Positions 1 through 5,651 are shown, numbered from the stretch's first letter. The stretch: 6,003 nt of DNA from Symbiobacteriaceae bacterium (GCA_027356675.1 DAHVXO010000371.1:1-6003); one strand, 5' to 3'. Translations and numbers: made by a program. Notes: generated from the sequence alone by a model not told the origin.

Positions 1-1209
1 GATACGGACCGCCTCGGGTACCCGCAGGTCGTCGCCCAGGAGGAGGCCCAACCGGCCCCAGGGCAGGTCGAAGGTCACAAACCCTTCGGCGCTGGGCCGC
101 GGTCCCCCATGCACCTGGCGGTACGACCCCACCAGGCCTTCCGGGCCCATCAACCAGGCCGTCCGGTCTCCATCAGCCCCAGCCGACCCCCAGACGATGT
201 GACAATCCAGCGACTGGGCCACCCCCGCCAATTCCCCGAACCCGGGCTCGCCCACGGGGAAGACCACCAGGTCGACCTTGGGCCAGCCGTTCTCCCGGGC
301 CAGCCAGTCCGCCCAGCGGGCCTGGTCGGCCATACGGACGGGATCGTGCGCCGTGCCGATGGCGACCACCGTGGGCCGCCCGACCGGCAAGACCTGCGTC
401 TCCCGCCAGGACCAGAGATAACTGGAGAGCAGCAACTCCTGATAGAACTCCGGGCGGCGCAGACCCAGCGCTTCGGACCGGGCCAACCGGGCCTCGTCCG
501 TATCGATCTCGGCCAGAGCGAGTCCGTCCTGCGAGGTGAGCAGATTCAGCGTGGCTCCCCGGGGACCGATCACCGCCGTGTGCCCGGCGAAGCGCACACC
601 CCGCTCCTCCCCCCAGCGGTCGGCACAGACCATGTAGACCCCGTTCTCGATGGCCCTGGCATACCAGGGCACTTGCGTCCCCAACCAGTTGGTCGGAAAG
701 GCGATCACGTCCGCGCCGGCAAGGGCTGCCACCCGGGCCGGCTCAAAGTAATCGGCATCCATGCAGATGATGATCCCGATCCGCCCCAGTGCGGTCTCGA
801 AGACCGGGATGCCCAGGTCACCGTCCCTGGCCCAACGGGTCTCGTCGATGAACGAGTGCGTCTTGCGGTATTTCCCGATATACCCGTCCGGACCGATCAG
901 CGCCGCCGTATTGTAGTAGACCCCTGTGGCGAGGTCTACCTCGGGTAGCCCGACCACGACCCAGATGGCCAGGCTGCGGGCCAACGCCGCAAAAGCCTCC
1001 ACCGTCGGACCGCCAGGCACCGGCTCCACCAGCGGAGCGATCTCCGCGCGACTGCGAAAGCAGTACCCCGTAGCGGCCATCTCGGGCAGCACCACCAGCG
1101 ATGCGCCCGCCATGGCAGCCGCGCGCGTCAATTCCAGCAAGCGTCCCAGGTTCCAGTCCTTCTCGGCAAAACGGGGTTCGTACTGCACAGCCGCAACCGT
1201 ATAGCGCAT
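1..1209 (-). CDS. Tandem-domain nitrilase-superfamily (carbon-nitrogen) hydrolase, C-terminus cut off by window edge
   Basis: 403 codons are visible and the frame is still open at the window edge. Seen: residues 1-265 form a full nitrilase domain with the Glu-Lys-Cys triad: E43 in LPEMAATGY, K116 in KYRKTHSF and C149 in GIIICMDADYFEP. A second nitrilase-like domain begins near residue 280 (VVAIGTAHDP) and keeps the fold landmarks VVFPVGEPG, GSYRQVHGG and GRLGLLLGDDLRVPE. At the three triad positions it carries V319, Q365 and G392, so it is probably non-catalytic. Family knowledge: these cytosolic enzymes cleave C-N bonds of amides, nitriles or N-carbamoyl compounds; the substrate cannot be read from the sequence. 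The ATG at 1209 is chosen because AGGGGGTG (1218-1225, one mismatch to AGGAGGTG) lies 8 nt upstream. That site is buried in a hairpin. The gene lies 60 bp downstream of the spore-protein gene on the same strand. Confidence 0.88.
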   Translation of the reverse strand, partial: MRYTVAAVQYEPRFAEKDWNLGRLLELTRAAAMAGASLVVLPEMAATGYCFRSRAEIAPLVEPVPGGPTVEAFAALARSLAIWVVVGLPEVDLATGVYYNTAALIGPDGYIGKYRKTHSFIDETRWARDGDLGIPVFETALGRIGIIICMDADYFEPARVAALAGADVIAFPTNWLGTQVPWYARAIENGVYMVCADRWGEERGVRFAGHTAVIGPRGATLNLLTSQDGLALAEIDTDEARLARSEALGLRRPEFYQELLLSSYLWSWRETQVLPVGRPTVVAIGTAHDPVRMADQARWADWLARENGWPKVDLVVFPVGEPGFGELAGVAQSLDCHIVWGSAGADGDRTAWLMGPEGLVGSYRQVHGGPRPSAEGFVTFDLPWGRLGLLLGDDLRVPEAVRI

Positions 1210-1213
1210 AAGC

Positions 1214-1245
1214 AAAGCACCCCCTGACCATTCAGTGGGTGCTTT
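1214..1245 (-). promoter_or_regulatory. Long intercistronic hairpin that sequesters the nitrilase ribosome-binding site
   Basis: AAAGCACCC (1214-1222) is the exact inverted repeat of GGGTGCTTT (1237-1245). After one mismatch the stem continues CTGA/TCAG (1224-1227 with 1232-1235) and closes on a 4-nt loop. Read on the minus strand, the 3' arm contains the Shine-Dalgarno sequence of the nitrilase gene and is followed by TTTGCTT and the start codon. It could end most spore-protein transcripts (a weak U-tract) or act as a translational lock on the nitrilase gene. The structure is seen; the function is inferred. Confidence 0.6.
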
Positions 1246-1269
1246 CGTGAATCTGCGGCGAGGCTCCTG

Positions 1270-1518
1270 CTATCGCTCGGGAATCAGGCTGCCCTTCGGT
1301 CCGATGCTGATGTTCCGGTCCCGCAGTCGCTTGTTCAAGAGACCCCCTAACCTTCCCGTTTCGGCAGCAGTCAGGTTGCCCCAACCCTCCGAGGCCACCT
1401 TCTCAGCCAGCCCGAGCTCGCTCGCGATCTCCAGCTTGAGCAGGTCCAGGGGTGTCAGTTCTTTGGGCTTGCGCATCTTGGGTGCGCGGACGGCGCCGCA
1501 CCCGCGGTCATCGATCAT
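1270..1518 (-). CDS. Small acid-soluble spore protein, alpha/beta-type
   Basis: 82 residues. Seen: LKLEIASELGL (residues 28-37 region) contains the germination-protease-type site, with expected cleavage E30/I31 in EIASE. It is followed by GWGNLT (45-50) and ETGRLGGLLNKRL (53-65), which matches the second conserved block of alpha/beta SASPs in Clostridia. Family knowledge: these proteins coat spore DNA in the forespore, shift it towards an A-like form, protect it from damage, and are degraded by GPR at germination. The ATG at 1518 is preferred because AGGAGG sits 8-9 nt upstream; a TTG directly before it and an ATG at codon 15 are alternatives. A 14-residue N-terminal extension with one Cys precedes the usual KPKELTP start, and there is a short basic C-terminal tail. 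Forespore sigma-G control is expected for the family, but I could not find a convincing sigma-G promoter. Confidence 0.88.
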   Translation of the reverse strand: MIDDRGCGAVRAPKMRKPKELTPLDLLKLEIASELGLAEKVASEGWGNLTAAETGRLGGLLNKRLRDRNISIGPKGSLIPER

Positions 1519-1560
1519 CAAGGGTCCCTCCTCGCCCCTAGCATGGCCTGCCACCGGCAG

Positions 1561-1586
1561 AAAAAATCCTGTTGGCCTGAAGGATT
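1561..1586 (-). terminator. Possible weak terminator/attenuator in the spore-protein leader
   Basis: On the minus strand AATCCT pairs with AGGATT across a 10-nt loop and is followed by six T residues (1561-1566 on the plus strand are A). It lies 43 bp upstream of the spore-protein start, so it would attenuate that gene or block read-through into it. The stem is only 6 bp and AT-rich, so the evidence is thin. Confidence 0.25.
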
Positions 1587-1604
1587 GCTGATCCAGGGAC
1601 GAGA

Positions 1605-1634
1605 ATATGCATCATTGCATATACATGATTGCAT
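1605..1634. promoter_or_regulatory. AT-rich palindromic operator candidate between the spore-protein and arginase genes
   Basis: ATATGCA-TCAT-TGCATAT (1605-1622) is a perfect inverted repeat of 7-bp arms. ATTGCAT occurs at 1614-1620 and again at 1628-1634, a 14-bp period. This AT island stands out in a GC-rich window and lies 55-84 bp upstream of the arginase start, where a repressor or activator would bind. Its 18-bp size recalls ARG boxes (ArgR/AhrC), but the arms are TGCA rather than TGAAT and the spacing differs by one base, so the regulator is unknown. No convincing -35/-10 pair was found here for either direction. Confidence 0.4.
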
Positions 1635-1647
1635 AAAACAGCTCGCC

Positions 1648-1667
1648 CTTGCCCTGACTGGGGCAAG
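1648..1667 (+). promoter_or_regulatory. Stem-loop in the arginase 5' leader
   Basis: CTTGCCC (1648-1654) and GGGCAAG (1661-1667) form a perfect 7-bp stem with a 6-nt loop, ending 7 nt before the arginase ribosome site GGAGGT (1675-1680). It has no T-run after it, so it is not a terminator. It may stabilise the leader or be part of the control region. Confidence 0.35.
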
Positions 1668-1688
1668 TTGGCATGGAGGTAGGCAACT

Positions 1689-2564
1689 GTGGGGATTGAG
1701 CTTCTGGGTTTTCCGACCACGCTGGGCCTGCCGCGGCAGGCCAGGCAGCACGGCCCCGAGGTCCTGCGGGCAGCGGGGCTGGAGGAGCGGCTGGAACGTT
1801 CAGGCTGGTCCGTGCGGGATCTGGGGAACCTGCCACTGCCGGAGGGCGTGGTCACAGACCCCGCACCGGTCCGGGTGCAGAAGGTGGTAGACGTGGCCAG
1901 GATTCAGGCTGAGCACTGGCTGCATGTGCATACCCCGGGCGAACTGATGCTGACGGTGGGCGGCGACCACACCACGGCACTCGGTACCCTTTGGGCCTTG
2001 TCGCTCCTCGGCCGTCCTTGCGACGTAATCTGGATCGACGCGCATGGGGATTTCAACCTGGTGGGAACCTCGCCGTCGGGCAACCCCCACGGCATGGTGC
2101 TGGCCCTGGCCTGCGGGCTGATGCCACAATTCATGCCACGCATTACCATGCCGTCATCGCTGCATCTGTGGGGCATCCGTGACCTGGACGCCGAGGAGGC
2201 CCTGCTGCTGCGCCACGAGCAGATTGCGGTCCTGAGCCCCGACGCGGTCCGGGCCGACCTGGCCAGGCTGATCGACCGGCTGGGGCCCGATGTCTATATC
2301 AGCTTCGATGTGGATTCGGTCGAGCCAGTGGACGCGCCGGGGACTATGACCCCTGTGCCCGGCGGCTTCCGGGGGGCGGAGGCGCTGGACCTGATCGGCC
2401 GGATCGCCCGGGAGCGGCGGATTGTGGCGATGGACGTGGTCGAGTTCCACCCGGATTACGACCGGGATGGCATCACGGCGGCCCTGGCGGTGGCAGCAAT
2501 CGCCATGGCGATGGACGGCGCGGCGCGTGAATCGAGGTGCACGGCCGTGCGTTCTGCGCGATAA
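1689..2564 (+). CDS. rocF: Arginase (ureohydrolase family)
   Basis: 291 residues, close to the usual arginase length of about 300. Family knowledge: a dimanganese enzyme in the cytosol that hydrolyses L-arginine to ornithine and urea. Seen: metal ligands H94 in GGDHTTALGT, D117/H119/D121 in IDAHGDFN, and D207/D209 in SFDVDSVEP; also E252 in DVVEFHP. The block from D117 through TSPSGN (127-132) to HGM has the arginase-type spacing N...TSxSGNxHG, which favours arginase over agmatinase. The usual DP after the second Asp pair reads EP here. The start is GTG at 1689, 8 nt after GGAGGT (1675-1680). It is divergent from the spore-protein gene and followed after 40 bp by a same-strand unknown gene. 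The last ~12 residues look like a non-conserved tail. Agmatinase or another ureohydrolase remains possible. The symbol is given by family and not by an orthology test. Confidence 0.88.
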   Translation: MGIELLGFPTTLGLPRQARQHGPEVLRAAGLEERLERSGWSVRDLGNLPLPEGVVTDPAPVRVQKVVDVARIQAEHWLHVHTPGELMLTVGGDHTTALGTLWALSLLGRPCDVIWIDAHGDFNLVGTSPSGNPHGMVLALACGLMPQFMPRITMPSSLHLWGIRDLDAEEALLLRHEQIAVLSPDAVRADLARLIDRLGPDVYISFDVDSVEPVDAPGTMTPVPGGFRGAEALDLIGRIARERRIVAMDVVEFHPDYDRDGITAALAVAAIAMAMDGAARESRCTAVRSAR

Positions 2565-2604
2565 TAGTCACGCAAACGCCGGACTTGAGAGGATGCGCCA
2601 GGGT

Positions 2605-3210
2605 ATGGAACTTTACGCAACGGTGCAGCCACTGGTGCTGACCACCGAAGGCTATCAAATGACCTACGGCGAGGATGACCCGGAAGAGCTCTCACTGCTG
2701 CTGCTCCAGGACAAGGATCTGGCGACCCGTATCGATGAGGCCCTCCACGACCTTTTTTTCCTGGAGACCAGCCTGGCCGAGCCCAGTGAGGGCGAAGGCC
2801 TTTCCGAGGAGGTTGGGACCACAGAGGACCTGCACGAACTGCGGGTGATCGCCGCCGCCACGAAGGACAAGACCCCGGACGACTACCAGGAAGGCCGGGT
2901 GCCGGCGGGAATGCAGTTCAACCATCTCATCAACCACAGCGATGAGTCCGGGTACTACCTGCCGGTGGACTTCCCCCAGGCTTTTTTCCTGGATGATGTC
3001 TCCGTCGGGTCGACCACGGCCCTGCTCCAGGAGCTGGATGCCCTGGAGGTGCCGCTGGCGATTCGCTTCCCGGACCTGGTAGCCAGGGCGCTTGTGGCAC
3101 CGGATGAGGATGAACGGGTGGAGATCCCGGGCCCGGTAGGCGTCTGGCACTCGCTGCGCCGCCTCTGCCGATCGTCGCTGGACCTGGGCCTGCCGATCCA
3201 CTTTGGGTAG
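2605..3210 (+). CDS. Conserved-looking acidic protein of unknown function, downstream of arginase
   Basis: 201 residues from ATG 2605; an in-frame ATG at 2593 would add four. The only purine-rich site, GAGAGG (2587-2592), abuts ATG 2593, so 2605 (12-nt spacing) is the more likely start, although the spacing is long. I do not recognise the family. Seen: no signal peptide or membrane segment; a very acidic N-terminal half (residues 23-85, runs such as GEDDPEE and EPSEGEGLSEE). A more ordered C-terminal part follows with FNHLINHSDESGYYLPVDF (105-123) and a GSTTALLQELDAL helix (135-147). The HxxxHSDxxGYYLPVDF block looks like a conserved core. The 40-bp gap to the arginase and the shared strand suggest an operon. 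It ends just before a strong hairpin. The role is unknown. Confidence 0.75.
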   Translation: MELYATVQPLVLTTEGYQMTYGEDDPEELSLLLLQDKDLATRIDEALHDLFFLETSLAEPSEGEGLSEEVGTTEDLHELRVIAAATKDKTPDDYQEGRVPAGMQFNHLINHSDESGYYLPVDFPQAFFLDDVSVGSTTALLQELDALEVPLAIRFPDLVARALVAPDEDERVEIPGPVGVWHSLRRLCRSSLDLGLPIHFG

Positions 3211-3215
3211 GCGAA

Positions 3216-3250
3216 GACCGGAGCCGCTGATAGGGGCTCCGGTCATTCAT
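3216..3250. terminator. Intrinsic terminator between convergent genes
   Basis: GACCGGAGCC (3216-3225) pairs perfectly with GGCTCCGGTC (3235-3244) around a 9-nt loop. On the plus strand it is followed by ATTCATTT, a modest U-tract, so it should end the arginase operon six bases after its last stop codon. It also immediately follows the stop of the converging minus-strand gene, where its tail (TTCGCC) is poor in T, so termination there would be weaker. Confidence 0.7.
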
Positions 3251-3501
3251 TTGGACTGATCAAACTTGGGCGGCAGGCCTTCGCGCTGCAGCTCGGCAAC
3301 CGTGATGAGGCCATCGGTTTGCGCCTTGCCGACCAGGCGGTTGTACTCACCCTTGAGGCGGGTCAGGTCCTTCGGATAGTTGACCGAGTCGGGATGGACG
3401 TGGAGCGGCATCCGCTCCGCCAAGTGGTCTGACCGCTCCGCGGTCTGGTGCACCTGATCGTGCAGGAACTTGAGTCTTTCGAGCGCCTCGATCTGGTCCA
3501 T
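3247..3501 (-). CDS. Small hypothetical protein, mostly helical
   Basis: 84 residues, not recognised. Seen: hydrophilic, no signal peptide or membrane span. Residues 1-29 (DQIEALERLKFLHDQVH and onward) have a heptad-like pattern suited to an amphipathic helix. HVHPDSVNYPKD (34-45) breaks it, then a second helix (LTRLKGEYNRLVGKA) and a short GLITVAELQREGLPP tail. The ATG at 3501 is preceded by AGGAGG with a 10-nt spacer, which is good support for a real gene. It lies 74 bp downstream of the CapA-like gene on the same strand, so it may be co-transcribed with it. No function can be proposed. Confidence 0.7.
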   Translation of the reverse strand: MDQIEALERLKFLHDQVHQTAERSDHLAERMPLHVHPDSVNYPKDLTRLKGEYNRLVGKAQTDGLITVAELQREGLPPKFDQSK

Positions 3502-3575
3502 GGGAAGTTCGCCTCCTCGGCGCTAGTCTGCCCCGCAAGCGCTCATTACCGACAGACCGCGCGCTTCGGCCGGCC

Positions 3576-4625
3576 TCACTTCGCCGCACACTGGCCGATC
3601 GCCCTGGACTCGGCGCTACCGCAGGGGCTGACGGCGCCCTTGACAGGCCGGGGAAAGCCGTTGTCGTCGGTCCGGGCGACCACGGTGTCCCAACGCTGAA
3701 GGCCGGTCCGGGTCAGGGTGAGCCGGAGCACCCAGCTGGTGCGGGAAGGCTCGCCAAGGTCCGCCGTAACATCCTTGAAGTCATCGAAGACGAAATTGCC
3801 GAGGCTGTAGACAATCAGACGGTCCTTGTAGTATTCCGCTCCCTGGGTGACGTGGGGATGGCCGCCCACCACCACATCCGCCCCGGCGTCGATGAGCTTA
3901 TGGGCCAGCGACCGCTGCCGCTCCGAGGGCTTGAAGTGATACTCCAACCCCCAGTGCAGGAAGGGGATGACCAGGTCGGCCTTGTACTGGGTGCGGGCGG
4001 CGCTGATATCGGCCACGACCTGGGCGTCATCGCTCCAGGCTGTTCCGGGCGTGGCCGGTCCGGCCTCGAAGGAGCGCAGTTCAATCTCGCTGTAGCCCAG
4101 CAGGGCAATGCGAATGCCGTTCTTCTCGACGATGAGTGGGGCGTGCGCCTCGGCAAAGTCCATGCCCCCGCCGAAATAAGGCAAGCCGCCCCGGGTCAGC
4201 AGGTCGAGCTCCTCTGCCAGCGCGTCCTTGCCAAAGTCGCCGGAGTGATTGTTGGCGACAGAGACGGCTTGGAAGTAGCGGGCCAACAGCGGGATGGCCT
4301 TGGGCGATGCCCGGAAGTTGTAGGCCTTGGGCACCCGCTTGCCGCCGGTCGCGATCACGCTCTCCAGGTTCCCCACGCTGTAGTCCGACCCCGTGAGGAC
4401 CGCGGCGAAGGACGCGAAGGGGTCCTCACCCCGAGCGATGGCCTCCCCTGGCAGGCGCGCCAACATCAGGTCGCCTACGAAGGTCAGGCGCACAGTGGGT
4501 GGGGGGGGTGGCTGAATGGTGACCTGGTGTTGGACGAGGAGCCCCTCGCCTGGCTGCGAGGGGGCGCAGCCGGTCAGACCGGCGACCGTCAGGAGAATGG
4601 CTGCAGCGAGGTGCGAAAGTTTCAA
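3576..4625 (-). CDS. CapA-family lipoprotein (PGA_cap metallophosphatase-like fold)
   Basis: 349 residues. Seen: a lipoprotein signal peptide (K2, hydrophobic 6-17, lipobox LTGC with C20), a proline-rich linker (39-43), then the CapA/PgsA domain. Its signature residues are GDLM (51-54), NLES (86-89), ANNHSGDFG (124-132), HWGLEY (224-229), GGHPHVTQG (254-262) and YSLGNF (273-278). Family knowledge: CapA/PgsA-like proteins have a metallophosphoesterase-like fold and sit on the outer face of the membrane; the founding members take part in poly-gamma-glutamate capsule synthesis or anchoring. No capB/capC neighbour is visible, so a capsule role is not shown; a surface hydrolase role is equally possible. 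Two Cys near the C-terminus (C335, C346) could form a disulfide. The start is TTG at 4625, chosen because it begins the signal peptide; the ribosome site GGGAG is 11 nt upstream and mediocre. Confidence 0.87.
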   Translation of the reverse strand: MKLSHLAAAILLTVAGLTGCAPSQPGEGLLVQHQVTIQPPPPPTVRLTFVGDLMLARLPGEAIARGEDPFASFAAVLTGSDYSVGNLESVIATGGKRVPKAYNFRASPKAIPLLARYFQAVSVANNHSGDFGKDALAEELDLLTRGGLPYFGGGMDFAEAHAPLIVEKNGIRIALLGYSEIELRSFEAGPATPGTAWSDDAQVVADISAARTQYKADLVIPFLHWGLEYHFKPSERQRSLAHKLIDAGADVVVGGHPHVTQGAEYYKDRLIVYSLGNFVFDDFKDVTADLGEPSRTSWVLRLTLTRTGLQRWDTVVARTDDNGFPRPVKGAVSPCGSAESRAIGQCAAK

Positions 4626-4658
4626 GCTGTTCAGATCTCCCGAGGCAGATTAGGGTAG

Positions 4659-4686
4659 ATTATTCTCCGGGGACCGTGCTTTATCC
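4659..4686 (-). promoter_or_regulatory. Weak promoter candidate for the CapA-like gene
   Basis: On the minus strand GGATA (4682-4686) and GAGAATAAT (4659-4667) are 14 bp apart, 34 bp upstream of the TTG start. The pair partly resembles a forespore sigma-F/G-type promoter (each box has a mismatch); ATAATC could alternatively serve as part of a sigma-A -10. It is offered only as the best AT-rich candidate in the correct place. Confidence 0.2.
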
Positions 4687-4771
4687 TGCCCTGGGTCGGC
4701 GCTGGAGACCCCGGCGGCGGCACGGAATGGCTATGGACGTAATGGGTCCTTTGTGCTACCATACAGTAGAA

Positions 4772-4806
4772 TAAAATCAGGGGGCGGCAGAGCGCCGCCT
4801 CCCCCC
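4772..4806 (-). terminator. Minus-strand intrinsic terminator upstream of the CapA-like gene
   Basis: GGGGGCGGC (4780-4788) pairs with GCCGCC-T-CCC (from 4795) with a single bulged T and a short loop. On the minus strand the stem is followed by TGATTTTATTC, a good U-rich tail. It would stop a minus-strand transcript before the CapA-like promoter region, yet no convincing gene lies upstream on that strand within this gap. Confidence 0.55.
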
Positions 4807-4836
4807 GATGCCCCCCACGCCTCAGGCAGTCTCGAC

Positions 4837-4868
4837 GGCCACTGTGACGTCATGCCGTCACAGTGGCC
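4837..4868. repeat. Perfect 13-bp inverted repeat (stem-loop)
   Basis: GGCCACTGTGACG (4837-4849) and CGTCACAGTGGCC (4856-4868) are exact reverse complements with a 6-nt loop TCATGC. Neither side has a T-run, so it is not an ordinary terminator. It could be an RNA element in an untranslated leader or small RNA, or a DNA binding site. It ends 116 bp upstream of the 4985 start. Confidence 0.6.
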
Positions 4869-4908
4869 TCTGATCGGCATCGCGTGTAATCTCCTCTGCT
4901 TCGAAATG

Positions 4909-4926
4909 AGCAGCCTTCCGGCTGCT
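4909..4926. repeat. 7-bp stem-loop with tetraloop
   Basis: AGCAGCC (4909-4915) and GGCTGCT (4920-4926) flank the loop TTCC. It lies 58 bp upstream of the GTG at 4985 and could fold in that gene's leader or in a minus-strand RNA covering the whole gap. Confidence 0.4.
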
Positions 4927-4984
4927 GTGAATAGCCATACCACTATTCCATTGGGTTGAGCATTCAGAAAGGGGAGCCGCAGAC

Positions 4985-5386
4985 GTGGCATGGATGACCT
5001 TGGTGGCCCTGGACTGGAAGGGCGGACGGTTCGAGCACCCGTTTGACATCGTCGATGTGCCGCACAAGGCCGGCGTCTTCAAGCTGCATGCCCGGGGCGA
5101 GGACGGTAGCTGGGAAGTCTTCTACGCCGGGCAGGCCAGCAATCTGTACTTCACCCTGCTCGCCTACATGGGCACCATCGCTGAGGGCAACGCAGAGGCA
5201 GCGGGCATCAGCAAGGCGGCCAAGGAGCGCATCACCCAGGGCGAGATCGCTTACTCCTACGCCGTGGTAACGGATGCCAAGGAGCGCAGCGGCTGCGTCC
5301 GGAGTCTCATCGAGTACTTCGGGCCGGCGGCCAACGACCCTTTCAACCTGCCCGATGTGGCGGACATCGGCTGCAACCCGTTCTAG
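4985..5386 (+). CDS. Hypothetical protein, possible degenerate GIY-YIG-like domain
   Basis: 133 residues. The start is GTG at 4985, 8 nt after GGGGAG (4971-4976 region); an in-frame ATG at 4994 is an alternative. Seen: AGVFKL (29-34) followed by VFYAGQASNL (45-54), recalling the GIY and YIG halves of that nuclease fold, and SLIEYFGPAAND (107-118), recalling the closing LI..f.P..N segment. The usual catalytic Arg after the YIG half is absent (NLYFTLLAYM), and no Glu sits at the expected position before LI (R106 is there instead). If the fold is right, it is probably not an active nuclease. No signal peptide or membrane segment. It stands alone on the plus strand with its own terminator. The gene is well supported; the fold is a weak inference. 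Confidence 0.78.
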   Translation: MAWMTLVALDWKGGRFEHPFDIVDVPHKAGVFKLHARGEDGSWEVFYAGQASNLYFTLLAYMGTIAEGNAEAAGISKAAKERITQGEIAYSYAVVTDAKERSGCVRSLIEYFGPAANDPFNLPDVADIGCNPF

Positions 5387-5401
5387 ACCTGCATGTAATG
5401 G

Positions 5402-5437
5402 AACCCGGCACCCCCTTGGTGGGCGCCGGGTTTCTAG
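5402..5437 (+). terminator. Intrinsic terminator of the 133-residue protein gene
   Basis: AACCCGGC (5402-5409) pairs with GCCGGGTT (5425-5432). Further inner C/G pairs are possible, and the stem is followed by TTTCT on the plus strand, 15 bp after the stop codon. This is a typical GC-rich terminator. Confidence 0.75.
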
Positions 5438-5583
5438 CGTTCTTGGGGAGGGATTGGCGCGGAAACGTCGTTCCTAGCCCGCGGAAACGATGGACCTGGA
5501 CGGGGATCCTTGATGACTTCCCGAATCTTCTCCTTCACCACCACGTCTAGCCTCTGTTTGGTTAGACGACATCCGAAATTGCA
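5434..5583 (-). pseudogene. Short open remnant, faintly antitoxin-like
   Basis: A 49-codon open stretch with no proper start or ribosome site; possible late GTG codons precede VKEKIREVIKDPRPG. The amphipathic VKEKIREVIKDPRP piece followed by PSFPR recalls the DPRPSIPH tail of some RelB-type antitoxins, but the match is short and unproven. The stop codon lies inside the terminator of the plus-strand gene, and a 9-bp stem with one G-T pair (5544-5552 with 5560-5568) lies within the frame. It is either gene debris or chance. Confidence 0.2.
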
Positions 5584-5651
5584 TCACACGGTACCCCCCA
5601 AAATCCGGCGTAGCTGAAGCGTGATTTGTCTTACTTAAGATATATTTAGTC

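Larger units (their letters stand above)
4626..4984. other. 359-bp intergenic region between divergent genes, rich in stem-loops
   Basis: Separates the CapA-like gene (minus) from the 133-residue gene (plus). It contains a minus-strand terminator-like hairpin (4780-4806), a perfect 13-bp stem (4837-4868) and a 7-bp stem with a tetraloop (4909-4926), described separately. Only one weak ORF is present, 49 codons on the minus strand (4731-4880). It has a ribosome-site-like AGAGGAGA 9 nt upstream, but it runs through two of the hairpins and its peptide is low-complexity, so I do not call it a gene. No certain promoter was found for either flanking gene. Confidence 0.6.

Noticed and set aside
109..948. 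279-codon open frame on the plus strand
   Set aside because: It is antisense to the nitrilase-family gene, whose frame carries clear family motifs; the peptide is Pro/Arg/Gly-rich as expected of a shadow frame in GC-rich DNA.
1605..1622. ARG box for ArgR/AhrC
   Set aside because: Size and position fit, but the arms are TGCA rather than TGAAT and the half-site spacing is off by one, so only a generic operator is claimed.
2692..3246. 184-codon minus-strand frame opposite the 201-residue gene
   Set aside because: Shadow frame without a convincing ribosome site; the plus-strand frame has better composition and operon context.
3852..4658. 268-codon open frame on the plus strand
   Set aside because: It is antisense to the CapA-like gene, which has a signal peptide and all family motifs; the plus frame shows no domain.
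5544..5568. Terminator
   Set aside because: A 9-bp stem with one G-T pair is present, but neither strand has a T-run after it.
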